Source: Anastrepha obliqua (lineage: Eukaryota; Arthropoda; Insecta; Diptera; Tephritidae). Taken from it: a stretch of 64,000 bases of DNA. The notes below the pieces were generated by a model. That model saw nothing but the letters and a program-made list of their open reading frames with translations, did not search any database and was not told the DNA's origin. Positions 11,487-23,812 of the stretch are shown one piece after another (positions within the stretch are counted from its first letter, which is position 1; every line of letters starts with the position of its first letter). Where the stretch lies: contig NC_072895.1 in NCBI RefSeq assembly GCF_027943255.1, forward strand, positions 36,988,001 to 37,052,000. The letters run 5' to 3'. Position numbers and translations under genes: made by a program.

Positions 11487-11656
11487 GACTACTGACTACT
11501 CAGTATGAGCGTTAAACTAATACTGCTACAATTACCGATTTCGAAACAGAACTGCAGATCGCAGTGTCGAACGGAAGCATATAAAACGGGTGTTCATGTA
11601 TACTTGTGAAATGATCACTAAAGGCATTTCTATCATCCATTTGAGGAATAGACAAT
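11487..11656 (+). other. Probable 5' UTR of the host gene, with an upstream ORF
   Basis: Follows the acceptor TTTTCCAG (AG at 11485-11486). It contains an upstream ATG at 11505 that opens a 34-codon frame ending TGA at 11607-11609, in a different frame from the main ATG at 11657. Such a uORF could reduce translation of the main frame. The splice site itself is inferred. Confidence 0.45.
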
Positions 11657-12325
11657 ATGAACGCCGATCGCAGCTTTTCCCATCAGCGCAGACCACCTGA
11701 CGTCGAAGAGGCGCTCTCGTCCATGCTGTGGACCCCATATGAGCGTACAACTAACGATAGTTCCTCCGAAGAAGATGAGCGACGCGAGCGTGCCAAACGC
11801 CTACGTAAATCGCATAGCAGCTATGAGCATAGAATAACCTGTGAACCGTTCACCTCCACATACTTCGATGATGATGATGATGATGATAATGAGCTGGTCC
11901 CGTCTGGGGCGTTAACAACATCAACGCCAGCAAATGTAGCCAACACCCTGCAATCAACACCTTTTGTGCCTTTTCCCAACTTTTTTTACAACAATGATGC
12001 AAGCGGCAGTAGCCATCGTGATCCCATATCAATCGATCAATCAAATCACAAACGAGCGGAAAAACATAGCGATGGCGGATTCCGGTACTCCTATCCGTAC
12101 TATGGAAATATTTCAAGCCTCCACAAATGGTGGTCTCCATCGATCAGCACAAAAGAGCCGCCTTCCTATGAGTCGCTTTATGCGAACGACTCAGCAGCAT
12201 TAGTAGCACCTGAAGTCTATGACACAAAATTAAGAGGATTCAAAACAGAAGCACAACGTGATAATTATACTGGTGTAGAGGATTGTAATACACAAAGAGA
12301 TGCTGCGTTTAGTTCAAAAGGAGAG
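11657..12325 (+). CDS. Host gene, first visible coding exon (223 codons)
   Basis: This exon starts at ATG 11657 (context AATATGAAC) and runs to a donor, GAG|GTAAAT, after 12325, ending exactly on a codon boundary (phase 0). The open frame continues 23 codons past the donor into CATA-type simple sequence, so the donor is the better end. The peptide is hydrophilic with no signal peptide or membrane segment. An acidic, basic-mixed region (SSSEEDERRERAKRLRK, residues 36-51) is followed by seven Asp (71-77) and a PPSY motif (168-171, within TKEPPSYESLY). PPxY motifs bind WW domains, for example of Nedd4-type ubiquitin ligases. It joins in frame to 19578. I do not recognise the gene. Confidence 0.8.
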
Positions 12326-13335
12326 GTAAATTTAAATTCTATAAACACATACACATACATACAAATGGGCGTAATACACATACGCATACATTGATATGGC
12401 TGTGTATGCTTAGATAAAGAAGACTGTTTCAAGAAAACATATATTTTTTGCTACCACCAGAGAATGCTATTGAAATGAGAAGGCGCAAATGTTACCAGCA
12501 AATACAAAGCGTTTTGTTCCTCGAATTTAAAAAGAAATTAACTCGCATTGCCTCCAAATAAACGCTTCATATGCTCATTCACACTAAAACTAAACTTGGC
12601 TGATATTTGGGAAGTCAGTGTATTTTTTGTGAAATCTAACATCACAACTTCGCCTAAAAGTAGGCTTCCCAATAAAATGAGCGCTACGTGCATTTATCAA
12701 TACGCCTTTGTCTATACACACATACACACATACGAATATAATACCACCCGGTGGTAGGCTCTCGGAACAGACTCAGCGCACACACACACAACTAGACTGT
12801 AGATGATTGTAAGCAGTCCAATGTTTGAATCAAGCGCGTGTAAAATTCTATTTCCATTTAACATTGAATGACCCATGCGGCTCTGCATGATAGTGCAACA
12901 AATTTTAGGTTAAAATACACCTTTTACACTATAGGCAGTGTAGACTGCAACTTGCATTGCTGCACATTGAAACCACTTTAACGCTTAGATCCGAAATAAG
13001 TATGTAAATACATACAACCAAGCACAAATAATGTAGCTTGTCACTTACAACTACGCTTGGTAAACATTTTCGATATTAGAGTCAACCAAAGATTGCCTAC
13101 TTTTCTTTATTTCTTTTCTTTATCTGGCATTACAGCGAAAGAATCCCAAGAACGTCATCACTGAACCTGACATTTGAATGTAAACTTGGTCGCTTAGTTC
13201 AAAAATCCACACACAAATTTTTCTGTCATGTAGTATTTGCGATATCGCCAAATAACAGGTTTGAATTAAAGAAAAAAGCGGTAGATCATAAAAATTTCCT
13301 CTATATGGAGAATGCGTTAACCGATCAAAATAATA

Positions 13336-14564
13336 TTAGGTGCGCAACTAAGTTCTGCCGTCAGCAGCGATTCTAACATAACCTAAACGTCATAAACCAA
13401 GCTTAGAAATATGGCAAACAAACTGCTTCGACACATTAGTGATTTTGGTTTGGTATCATATACTTTTGGTTTTGGGAAAATGCCTGATTTTGTGCAGAAT
13501 AATCGTCATCTACGGGAAGTGTTGATTTTCTTCTTTCATTCGAAAAAACCGGCGGCTGAAGCGCATCGAGAGCTACAAAAAGTTTATGGAGATGCTGCTT
13601 TAAGTGAAACAACGTGCCGAGATTGGTTCGTCGCTTCAAAGACGGTGATTTTAATGTTAACGACCGTCCGCATGAAGGAAGGTCAAAAACCTTCGAAGAC
13701 GCTGAATTGGAGGCATTGCTCAATGAGGATCCGTGTCAAATGCAAGAAGAGCTTGCTTCAGTATTAGGAGTCATCGGCCAATCCATTTCCAAGCGATTGC
13801 ATGCTCAGACAGAAACTTGGGTTTCTTATGAGTTAAAACCAAGGGAGGTTGAACGTCGTTTTTTCGCCTGTGAACAACTGCTCCAGCGGCAAAAAAGGAA
13901 GGGTTTTCTTCATCGCATCGTGGCGGGTGATGAAAAATGGATTCATTACAGCAACCCAAAGAAAAGAAAGTCATGGGTACTGTCCGGTCATGCTTCTACA
14001 TCGTCGCCTCGGCCGAATATTCACGTTGCGAAGGTTATACTACATATGTATTTGATGGGACCAAGTTGGTGTTATTTATTATGAACTGTTAAAATCAAGC
14101 GAAACCATCACTGGCGATCGGTATCGACTTCAATTGATGAGATTGAGCCGAGCACAGCGCGAGAAGCGGCCGCAATACGCGGAGAGGCATGAAAAAGTGA
14201 GAGGCTTCACGTTGCCAAACCCGTTAAAACCTACCTTGAAGCACTGAAATGGGAAATCCTACCCCACACGCCATATTCTCTAGATATTGCGCCGTTCGAT
14301 TATCACCTGCTCCGATCGATGGCACATGGTCTAGCTGACCAGCAGTTCCATTCATATGAAGACATCAAGAAATGGCTTGATCCGTGGATAGCCTCAAAAG
14401 ATGAACAATTTTACTGCGACGGTATACGAGATCTACCAGAATGATGGGAAAAAGTAGTAGCCAGCGATGGGCAATAGTTTTAATGATTCACTTGTATCCA
14501 TTTTTTCAGAATAAAGTTGTATTTTCATAAAAAAAAAACAGCGAGAACTTAGTTGCGCACCTAA
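13336..14564 (+). mobile_element. mariner element, inactive copy
   Basis: 1229 bp, flanked by TA (13334-13335 and 14565-14566). The ends are inverted repeats starting TTAGGTGCGCAACTAAGTTC; 20-odd terminal bases match the right end. The transposase starts at ATG 13480 (MPDFVQNNRHLREVL). It then shifts frame near 13620 and continues as a helix-turn-helix region and the HRIVAGDEKW catalytic segment (first Asp near 13930). Further breaks occur after 14084. The second catalytic block (normally HDNARPH) is deleted near 14195. The third, DIAPFDYH, remains near 14285-14310. A TGA replaces a codon near the C-terminus. The copy cannot make active transposase. Related in protein, but not in ends, to 53924-55193. 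Confidence 0.95.
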
Positions 14565-14739
14565 TAATTTTGGCATAGTCACATGATCATTAAAATGAGC
14601 ACCCCTCACAGTCGTACGGAAAATGTAGTTTTTTAAATTAATAATAACATATACTCAATTTTCAATTGGATGCGGTTTTTATTTCATGGATTAGTATAAC
14701 AAATAAAAATAATAACTCAAAGATCTTTTATAATACAAA

Positions 14740-15803
14740 CTAGTGACAATAGGAGCAAAAAAGAAGTATTGATGTGGTCATTAAAACATATACGAAATAA
14801 AAATAGTTACGACACAAATGATTTCTTTTTTTTATCGAAGAAAACTTTATTAAGAATACCTTCTGATATATCGAAGCATGATCTAAAACCACTGTATCCA
14901 TCATGACTGCGCTTAGAATTTCTTTTTCTATCAATTCTGTTTTTGTTTTAGTGAATATTTCCAAATTTAGCGGGTACAGGACATCTTCCAATAAAATGTT
15001 TCACACTTTCTTCTTCGTTCAGATTGCAGAGGCTACACAATTTTGACGCGTTTCTGAATGTATTGGCATATTTTTGAATGTTTCCGTGGCGTTTTGCTTC
15101 TTTAAATCACCCAAAAGGTTTTCAATGGGGATTAGGTCGGGTGGCTGGTTTTTTTTTGTTAAAACCATTCACGTACTAACAATGAGGGCGATTTCGGAAC
15201 GTTATCTTGCATAAAAACCCACCGAAGCGGCATATTCTCCTCAGCAAATGGGGGCATCACTTCTTGAACTACATCCTCGTAAATAAAGTTGTCCATTTTA
15301 TTGGTTATGAGGTGCATAGGTCGTACTCCATACCATAAGAAGCATCCCAGAATTATTATGTTTCCGTCAACGTGATTGACTTTTGTTTTTGTTTTTTTTG
15401 TGAACCGCTGTGAGAACTCTTGTCCTTTGAGACCTCTAAAATTTCGCCCAGCATCATTTTCAAGTTAATTAATTTTTGTATCATCGCTCCAAAGTATGTT
15501 ATACAATTTTTCCATATCCTTTGGTCCACACCATTACTTGTGCTGTGGAGCAAAGCTTTTCCACTCGTCCTTCAATTGGCTTGTTTCAACAGAGGCACTT
15601 TATGAGCTCTTCTATCTGGTAGGTTCCTGTCGTACAATCGAAGCCGTACTGTTATCACTAATACTACATTATCGCTTTCAGGCGCAATGTCATTCGATGA
15701 CTGAAAAAAATCCCTCTCGGCGATAGCCACAATTAAATTGCCAGTAGTGCAAGTCGTTTTCTTTCTACCACCAAGTCGTTTTGGATTTTTTGGGCTTAAG
15801 AGC
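14740..15803 (-). mobile_element. Tc1-like (Bari-type) transposon, decayed
   Basis: Read on the minus strand, broken frames give TVRLRLYDRNLPDRRAHKVP near 15610-15665 and a WSDDTK catalytic motif near 15479-15500. They also give NHVDGNIII with LGCFLWYGVRPM near 15310-15380 and FMQDNVP near 15199-15217. The order and motifs fit a Tc1-superfamily DDE transposase of the Bari kind. Multiple stops and frameshifts show it is dead. At its 5' side it abuts the TAACC tail of the non-LTR fragment at 15806-16420. Confidence 0.75.
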
Positions 15804-15805
15804 AC

Positions 15806-16420
15806 TTAGGTTAGGTTAGGTTGAGTGGCTGTTATCCGACACACTTAGGACAGAATAGTCCCATTGTGATACCACTGAAGCTCTTCCTGTGCACTCCTGA
15901 GTCTTCTCTGAATCAATCTGTGGATTTAAAAATGCTGTTAATTTCGGCAGCCCTATTTGTGAGATCTCTTCAATGCTGTCAAGAAAGCGAATCCGGGCGT
16001 GGAATGTCGTTTTCTGTATAGAACGATGCATGTACATAGAAAGTGATCCACGGTTTCCTCTTCTTCATTATCGTGACAGCTTCGACAAAAGTCCAATTAG
16101 ACAATGCCCTGTTAGTAAGCCTATCGTATTTCTCATATCCTGTCCCCAAGAACGACTCAGGATTCAAGAACGATTTTGTGCGGCCGTGGTCACTTTGGCC
16201 AAGTTTACCTGCTTATTTGACAAAAAGGTGATAGCTTCCAACGAGCATTAGCAGCTTTGATAGAGTGTCTATCTATAAATAATTTGCTGAGTGAATGTTT
16301 AGTATTGTACCTTTCCTTGCAAGCTCATATGCTTTGCAAGTACCTTGTACATTTCTGTGGTCTGGCACCCAGATCAGATCAAAATATTCTGATACTTCGC
16401 AAATTTTGGGACCGTACAAG
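15806..16420 (-). mobile_element. Non-LTR retrotransposon 3' end (RNase H and tail)
   Basis: The minus strand encodes DLIWVPDHRNVQGTCKAYELA (RNase H motif block) at about 16380-16320. Further on it has CHDNEEEETVDHFLC-type residues in broken frames near 16075-16040. The copy ends at 15806-15823 in AACCTAACCTAACCTAA on the element strand. Close to the fragment at 4993-5608. The 5' end at about 16420 is a truncation point next to another element's 3' UTR. Confidence 0.75.
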
Positions 16421-16720
16421 TTGGTTGGTTGGTTTAGTAGGTTTAAGTGGTGATTCGTCCAGAATCCAACTAGCGGCTTCGCACCATTTTTTTGCCACAT
16501 CCTCGCTATCAACCTGTTTAACGGTTATTTACAGCATGACTATATCCAGTCTGTGCGGTTTGAGAACCTTATGGGGTTCTTGACGTTTAAGCCAGACAGT
16601 TGTTCGAGACTCTCGAACAGCGGTTTGCCCATGGTTAACATTCTGCCCTTCCATAGGGCAGGGCATTCATAGTGGAAACCGTCCAAGTAACTCAGCGATA
16701 AATTTGTGCAATTTTTTGTT
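16421..16720 (-). mobile_element. Non-LTR retrotransposon C-terminus and 3' UTR (family A)
   Basis: The minus strand encodes ECPALWKGRMLTMGKP then LEQLSGLNV, matching ECPDLWRTSMLTPGKQ then LKELADVEV in the fragment at 44940-45890. The 3' UTR after the stop is also shared, ending in a TTGGTTGGTTGAC-type phrase on the given strand. This places two independent minus-strand LINE 3' ends directly next to each other. Confidence 0.65.
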
Positions 16721-17479
16721 CGAAGATTTTTAATTCGCTACTTGCGTAACATTCAATATTTTCCATTTAATTATTTAAAATGAAAAAATTATCCGCAAAG
16801 TACTTATTTTAGTGGCCACACAAAATTACACTTTATGAAAATAACCGGATCTGTGCAACCAATAACGCAATTTAATTTAACGGGTCTTTTAAATTCACAT
16901 AGAAGCAGTGATGCCATTTTAAAAGAAAGCGAAAGTGCAGTAACAGCTTTAAATTTTTTCGAGCAGCACAAGTAAATCGATAGATAAAGGCAGCGCACCT
17001 ATTTTAATGACCATATGTGTGTGTATAAGTATAAATTAAGTTTTTTATTGTATAATAATGACCTTACTTTTGGAAATACAGTAAAGTTTATAAATAAAAA
17101 ATATAATTTTAAATACATTTTTTATTATCTCTTTTAAACTTTTCAAGGGATGGCATTAGTTCTATCAAGTTTTTTACCTGATTTCTTGCTGCGATGTTTT
17201 AATATGTCGCTTTATAACTCTAATTTAATACCCTAAGTATTTTGACACTGGGAAAACTAACTAATGACATCCAAAAGTCTATTTTGAGCTATCCACTTGT
17301 AACAGTTTTACTTAAATATGATCCAAAAATAAGACCAAAGTGAGTATTTTTATTCTCATGCGAATAACTTTTTCACCTATTGGAGGATTTTTTTCATTAA
17401 AAACATAATTTTTTTCTTTGTACGTTAGGAAAGGGTAAGACAAGTTTACGAAAATCATTATTTGGCAATATCTCAAATA

Positions 17480-19095
17480 CTGCATAATAGAAAAAAACAT
17501 TTAATGGATTTTTTAGCTCAGTCATGGCTGAAATTTTGGAAGGAGCTTTGGCTGTACTCAGTCGATGGACTGTCAGTTGCGGTCTTAAAGTCAACTCTGC
17601 AAAATTGAATTGACTCACCAGCAAATACAAACCTTCTTTTTTTATACTTCTTAGATTAAACAACCAGTGTCTTACACTCGCATCGGAAGTCAAGATAATA
17701 CTTGACCTCAAACTCCATTGGAAGCTGTACATCAAACATCGAGTTAAGAAGGCCAGTATAGTTTTCTACTCTTGTAAATCTATGTTCGGTAAAAAATGGA
17801 GTATCAAGTCATTTGTCATACTCAGGATGTACAACTTAGTGGTTCTACCAATTTCAACATATGGCTGCCTAGTTTGGTTTTATTAAATTAGAGAGAGTGC
17901 ACAGGTCTGCATGTATTAGCATCACTGGGGCGTGTAGAACATGCGCCACTGCCGCCCGTAACGTCCATTGCTGCTCAGAGCGCTATTGGATTGAAGGAAG
18001 TTCCATGGAGGCTATCTCTTGTAAGACATAGGAGCATTTTGACGCAAATTTCTTCTTCCTTCCCTGTAATTCGTAAAGATCTCTGCATCGGCTATCTTTC
18101 CAAGCAGGCTGGATTTGACGGAGGGGAGAGTCTGCACGGACATAGATACCTGTGTTTTCACCCTCGGACCTAAGATGGGATCTAGTGTTGGAGTGGGGGT
18201 TTTCTCTAAAACATCCAATGCTTCTGCCTCTTTTAAACTGCCGAAAACTAGTAGTGTTTCCAAGTAGAGCCCTTCGCGATCCTTCAGGCGTGCAAATGCT
18301 TCGTGATCGCTGTTGGGAGGGAGACATAAATATCTTTGCCGATAGTCAAGCAGCTATCAAGGCCCTGTCATCGCTATGTTGCAGCTCTCTTTTGGTCAAC
18401 TGCTGTAAGGGGTAGATCAAATGTCTCGAACGTGCAGGAAACACTTCTCTTATCTGGGATCTATGACATAGGAACATAGAGTGAACCGAAATTGCCAATG
18501 AGTTTGCCAGTAAGAGATCGACAGAAGCGGTTTTAGTTGCTCCTATCTCAGACATCGGTGCCCCCTTGATCTTTGGTAAAGGGAAACTGCTCAACTGCAT
18601 TTCTTAAAAATGCGCAAGACAGATGGAGTTGTATCTTTTTGTGTTATCTCAGAAAAGGGTTGGCCTCAGTACAACAGAAGCAAGACGCTTTAAGTGTTGC
18701 GGATCCCCCGCCATTCAATTTCCAAACTCATGGCGGTGTTCAACGGTCACTCGGTTATCGGAACTCAACTAACTTCCGTACAATCCCCATTGCAGAAGCC
18801 GTGGGCATCCTGCAGAGGAGGAGAGAGTTTAACACTTTCTTTGCAAATGTTCGGCTCTGGCGACTAGGCGCTTGAGGTTCTTTAGTGTGCCCTTTGGGGC
18901 CTGAGGCAGTTCTCCAGCCTAGATCCATTTTTTCTACTTCACTACACCAGGAAGCACTGGATGACTGTAGATTGTTTTTCTTCCTCTAATTTTTTTAATT
19001 TTGCATAGCGGGTGGTCTACATTATGATATCAAAGCGGCACTCTAGTGCTACTTGTAGTGCGTCCGTAGTTCTCTTACCACCTAACCTACCTATC
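17480..19095 (+). mobile_element. Non-LTR retrotransposon, RT C-terminus to 3' end (family X)
   Basis: Decayed frames in order: RT thumb-type residues (LSRWTVSCGLKVNSAK near 17555-17605), LHWKLYIKHRVKKASIVFYS (17715-17775) and RNase H with FADSQAAIKAL (18335-18370). A broken LIWDL..HRNIE block follows near 18450-18485, then a C-terminal Cys-rich region and a 3' UTR ending in ACCTAACCTACC at about 19078-19090. It sits in the intron in the same orientation as the host gene. The 5' part of the element is missing. Confidence 0.75.
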
Positions 19096-19577
19096 TGAGC
19101 CCAGCCATCGATTTCAAGAGAAAAATGATCAAAATCACATACAATTTGTAACCAAACACATGAATGTTTGCGTGATATTGTAAAATAAACTATGCAAATT
19201 AAAATGCATAAAATATGGATATTTTTTCTTTAAGTTTTGGCATTCTCAAAAGTGAACCAGTTTGCAATATCGAGCGTGCACTGTACTTGCTTCTTTTATG
19301 GCGTCACTGGCTGACAAATAACATACGAAACGCTCGCTGTGCAATCTTCTATTCTTTCATTCTTTTATGGCAAGTAAATGGGCACATGCATGTATGTGTG
19401 CAAAGGTGTGCCTGCAAGCCGATCAGTGGCAATAAAGCTATGCAGCCAAGAACAGCTGATTGGTGCGCTTACGGCCTTATTGACTAATTGCAAGCTAAGT
19501 GCTCGGCAGTAGACGCATTAAGTTTTTATCCCATTCATAAAATAATTTAATTTTCCGTAATTTTTTTTCTGTTTTAG

Positions 19578-22330
19578 GGCACTCTTCAGCCGTTGGGCCA
19601 GATTAACTTGGAAGTTGAATCGCACATTGAACTAGAAAATTGCAACAACAATGTCAGTGCTGCAAAACACGAGCACAGCAACGAACCAAGAGAGTTAGCT
19701 ACGATGCGGCTGTGTGACGAAATGCGGCCGACGAATGGTCGATCACAACAAACTGAAGAGTATAACAATAAAATTAATAACAACAATAATCATGACGACG
19801 AAGATGATGATGGATCGAGAGAGAAAAACCAATTAAAACAACAACACAATCCGCATATGCAGTTGGAGTGCACCACCACCAGTTCACAAGCAACTGCAAT
19901 GGCAAGAGCGATAACTACAGCAATCGCAGGGGTTACGGATAAAAGCATAAAAGGAGTGGAAAGAGCAGAAACAATATCACACGAGGGAGAGGAGGTCAGT
20001 CAACTTGTTTCCTGCATTGGCCGCAGCCAAAACCCCTTTTCCACTTCGCATTTACGCACCAGTGGCGTAAACCATCAAAATAGTAATAACAATAACAATA
20101 ACAATAATGATGACAGTCTTCTCAGACCAATACCAATGCGTGGTGGTGGCTCGAACAATGAAAGGCGAATGAATACTGCAGCAATAAATACGCTAACCAA
20201 CTTGTTTGCGGCGGCTTGGAGCGACAAAGCGACAACAGCTGAGAGAGCACCCGGCAGCCACTGGGAAAGCGACTACGCTGAGCAACGCACCTTGCCACCG
20301 GTGGTTGGTGCAGTGACGATCATTCAGTCCGCGACGTGCTCATTCGACGGTCGTGTAAGTGCGCGTCAACCGCGTTCTTCGTTAGTTGCCTTACCCTCGT
20401 ATTCGCATTTGTGGAAAAAGACTTTAGGCGGTGTGCGTACAAAAGTCAAACGGGTGACACGGCCAAGTTCCGAAAACCTTCACGTTTCAATCGCCGCTCC
20501 GCTGGACACGCTAACACCCAACAAATGTTTGGGCGAACTCGAGCGCTTGTATGCCGAATTTCGGGCGAGTGAAAGTGCGCTAGTAGCAGCTCGTAGCGAT
20601 GCTGGCGAAGGCAACAAAAGTAGCCACCGTCGCCGAAATAGTCATCATAGCTGCGGTCAAAGTGATAGTGGAGGCAGTGGCTCCAATTGCGATTATGATT
20701 GTGAACTTTTGAATGCAAATAAGTGCGTCACCGCCAAAATCACTGACTCGGCGAGCAATATGCGTCTCAACATACCCGCTGCGGCAAGCACGCCGCTTAC
20801 CTCCGCACCGTCGGAGTTACAAGTGCACACAATCAAAGTTTTGCCCGCGAGCAGTACGAGCAGCGTCTTTGTAACCAGCCTCGACTGTGCGGCCACAGGT
20901 TGTCTGACAAGTAATGGTCGGGCGCAGAGCGGCAGTGTTAGCAGTGACGATCGCTGCAGCAATCTGCTGCACGAAACAAAAAATAGTAACGGTGATTGCT
21001 CCAATAATGTGGAGAATCAAGAAATCAACAATGACGATGTTGTTGGTGCCATTGGAAATGACAGCAGGAGCAATAATGCAATGGTCGCGGTGCTGGCCTC
21101 GTCGACCGTTCGGAGTCAGCCGAGCCTGACGATACACGTGAATTCGGATAACAGTGATCAAAACAATAACAACAACTGCACTAACAACAAAAATAATGAA
21201 AGTTACAATAATAGAAGAAATAATTGCAGTGATAATGATTGCGTCGCCGTAGATGCCGCGACGCCGAATGTGAATGTAGGCAATCAACAGAAAAATATCG
21301 TTAAAAGCAATGGCGTCAGTATAGTCAATTGTAATTATTCCAGTGTTTACACAATCAGCAACAGCAACGACAACAACAACAGTGAGTCTATGTTGAGTAC
21401 AAATATGGCAATCACAACAACAACAACACCAGTGAGCAGTGTCAGTGTTAACAAAAGTGTCAGTGAAGTGAGTCCATTACCTAATGTATTCTGTGTCGTC
21501 AAAAAGAACGGAAGCAGCAACAGTGTTGCTGTCGATGGTAGTGCTGCCAAAAATGGTTCTAACGGCAATGGGTTTAATACAGTTAATGTTGCCGATAGTG
21601 TCAATATTATAAGTTTAAGTGCTCAATCGCCGAGTACGCAAGTGCGTGCCCAGCAAGCTTCCAACACCTCCTCGTCCGTGCCTCTTACAAGATCGGCACT
21701 GTCAACGCAGACAGACGTCGAATCTCGACCAGCGATAAGTGCTATGTGCGTTGCCGCGCCCCAACAACCGCGTAGGTTCACGTCAACAGAGTGCCAAACC
21801 GACGAAATCTCGTCCGTGCAACTGCGAACCGATCGGGCTCCAGTCTCACCGATTTCTAACCGTGCACAAAGACGACGGGACAGACGTGAAAGACGACAAC
21901 TACTGCAGCATCTATCTGCGTCGTACCCGCATCCGCACCAATTGCACATGGCTTCTCCATTGCGTCGGCCACAAGACCGTCATTCGATGCCCCCTGGGCC
22001 AGTGCCTATTGCTGTGCATTTGCCAGCCAATCTACAACATTCAGCGGGATCTGCGACAACCACCATACCAGGGGCAATGTCTGCTTTGTTGCGTCCCATG
22101 CTTCCCGATCTAATACATAGGCATTTTCCACCGCCATACAGTGCGCTGCCCTTGAGTGGTTGTGCGACAACGGCGGTAACATCATCACCCCCTCCCCCAA
22201 TGATAGGACCTGCACCGCCGCCGGGCACAACTCTTCTTACGCCAGTGATATCAACGGTTCCTATGCCAGGTGGTGCACCAACAGTCGTCAGCGATGGACG
22301 CTTCACTTTACCACTGCCAATAATTAGAAG
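19578..22330 (+). CDS. Host gene, large second coding exon (917 codons plus 2 nt)
   Basis: This exon begins after TTTTAG (19572-19577), in frame with the phase-0 end of exon 1, and opens GTLQPLGQINLEVE. It ends at AAG|GTAAGT (22330/22331), leaving two bases for a codon completed in a downstream exon not identified here. The protein is largely disordered: Asn/Asp runs (for example residues encoded at 19765-19815, 20080-20110 and 21165-21235), Ser-rich stretches and several His/Gln patches. Near the C-terminal part are TQT-type motifs (STQTDVE about residue 932 and ECQTDE about 962, counted from exon 1). A basic run (RRRDRRERR, about 988-996) follows, then a PPPY motif (about 1074-1077) and Pro-rich sequence. 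TQT motifs are typical of dynein light chain LC8 ligands and PPxY of WW-domain ligands. These roles are inference. No membrane segment or enzyme domain was seen. Confidence 0.85.
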
Positions 22331-23812
22331 GTAAGTGCCCACTCTAAGAGCTGACGCTAAACTACATTAAATGTTGGTTAATTAAGAGTTCATTTAAGAG
22401 TTACTCTACACAAACTTTAATATTTTGAAGTATTGCATGTAAGAGCTTAGTTTCATACTAACGAATAGGCAGGGCAACGGTTCATGGTTAAGCGCATGGC
22501 CAATTTTCTCGAAAAGTTGCTCAATTGTACGTTTCCTCACTTGTAAGGAATATCAAAAACGTGTACGCAAATTACAACCCGAAAAAAAAACTAGAAACGC
22601 GTAAATGGCTCCAGAAAGATATTAAGTAGCCAATTACTTAGGTGAATATAAATTCAATTTGGGAAAAATCGAGCATATTTCAAATGTGTCAGTAAGGTTT
22701 TTAATGCTCAGTTGATGTGAGCATAAATAAGTGCTCAGTATTATTGCTGAACAAACTTTGTTTGCAAATTTAAAAAAATAAAAAAAAAATTAAAATTTGA
22801 AAAATTTTAAAATTTGAATTTTTTTTTATTCAATAATGCAAAAAGTTGAAAAAAAAAAATGTAAAAACAATGCACTTGTTCCTTTAATTCTTTTGTAAAC
22901 TTAAATGAATCGGTCTGGAAAAACGGCTTGATGGATCGATTTAAAAATTTACAGGGTTATTAGTGGAATATTAGACTCTAAAAATCACTGGAAACATGAG
23001 TCCCCGCATTAATATTTGTAAGCGAGCGATAGATTTTCTGAAATACCGTAAAAAGGCGTTTTTGTGTTCACTTCAAACCAACGTTAAGAGCAAAAAAAAA
23101 TTTTTTTTTCTCAAAAAATTAAATTAGGACCTTATAGGAAATTTATTTTACTTTCCAAAACCATTGTCGCATTTATTGTGAAGTTATTAGTTGCTGAGAC
23201 ATCAATGATCAAATATAAAATGGTATTTTTTCGTAAAATGCGGATATCTCAGAGAGAAATAATCGTAGCGAGAATTCAAAAAAAGCAAATTGAAGCTACA
23301 TAAGCAAGCTAATTGACTGTGTGGCTAGTGTTAGTCGGAAAAATTTTGCCAAGCCCGTGCAATCAAAAAAATGTCAACAATTTTTGTGTCGTCCTTTAGC
23401 TGACGATTACAAAATAACCGTTAAATAAAAAAATTGTTTGCTCAAAGTTCTTAAAACTAGAAGTTTAAAGCTTCAAATTGCTGTTTGTCGGAACTCCGTG
23501 CGACCATTTTTCATCGAGATACAGTTTTTCAAAAATCCCTAAGAATTTTGTTGTATGTAAGTACAGCAACAGCATTTTACGTCCACTCAATTTACTCCAA
23601 CATTAGGAAAGTCACATATAATCTCGACTTGTGTTTACCCTTTCCTTACAAATGAATGCCGTCTCTGGAGTTATTTCATAAGAGAAATGTTGCAGCGCTC
23701 TGTATAATAAGTATAGACTCAACATTTTTCATACTACCTACGAAATATTCAATTTATGGAGTGATATTTGATTCTCCATAAAAATATATCAACACTGTCA
23801 CTGCGAATGTTG
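22331..23812 (+). other. Downstream intron start, AT-rich
   Basis: Begins with GTAAGT. Contains long A and T runs (22770-22860 and 23085-23110) and no exon or repeat I can support. If the host gene continues, this belongs to an intron of unknown length. Confidence 0.5.

Larger units (their letters stand above)
12326..19577 (+). other. Intron of the host gene (7252 bp)
   Basis: Bounded by GAG|GTAAAT and TTTTTTTTCTGTTTTAG|GGC. It contains a mariner (13336-14564), a Tc1-like relic (14740-15803), three non-LTR pieces (15806-16420, 16421-16720 and 17480-19095) and otherwise AT-rich sequence. Bases 12395-13335 hold CATA-type simple sequence near 12350-12380 and 12715-12800 but no recognisable element. 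Bases 16721-17479 and 19096-19577 have nothing I can assign. Confidence 0.75.

Noticed and set aside
11850..12140. Minus-strand His-rich ORF opposite exon 1
   Set aside because: It is the antisense of the GAT-repeat Asp run in the host exon. The + strand frame has splice sites and phase support.
20336..22342. Additional ORFs on both strands within exon 2
   Set aside because: Shadows of the 917-codon frame, produced by its CAA/AAC repeats.
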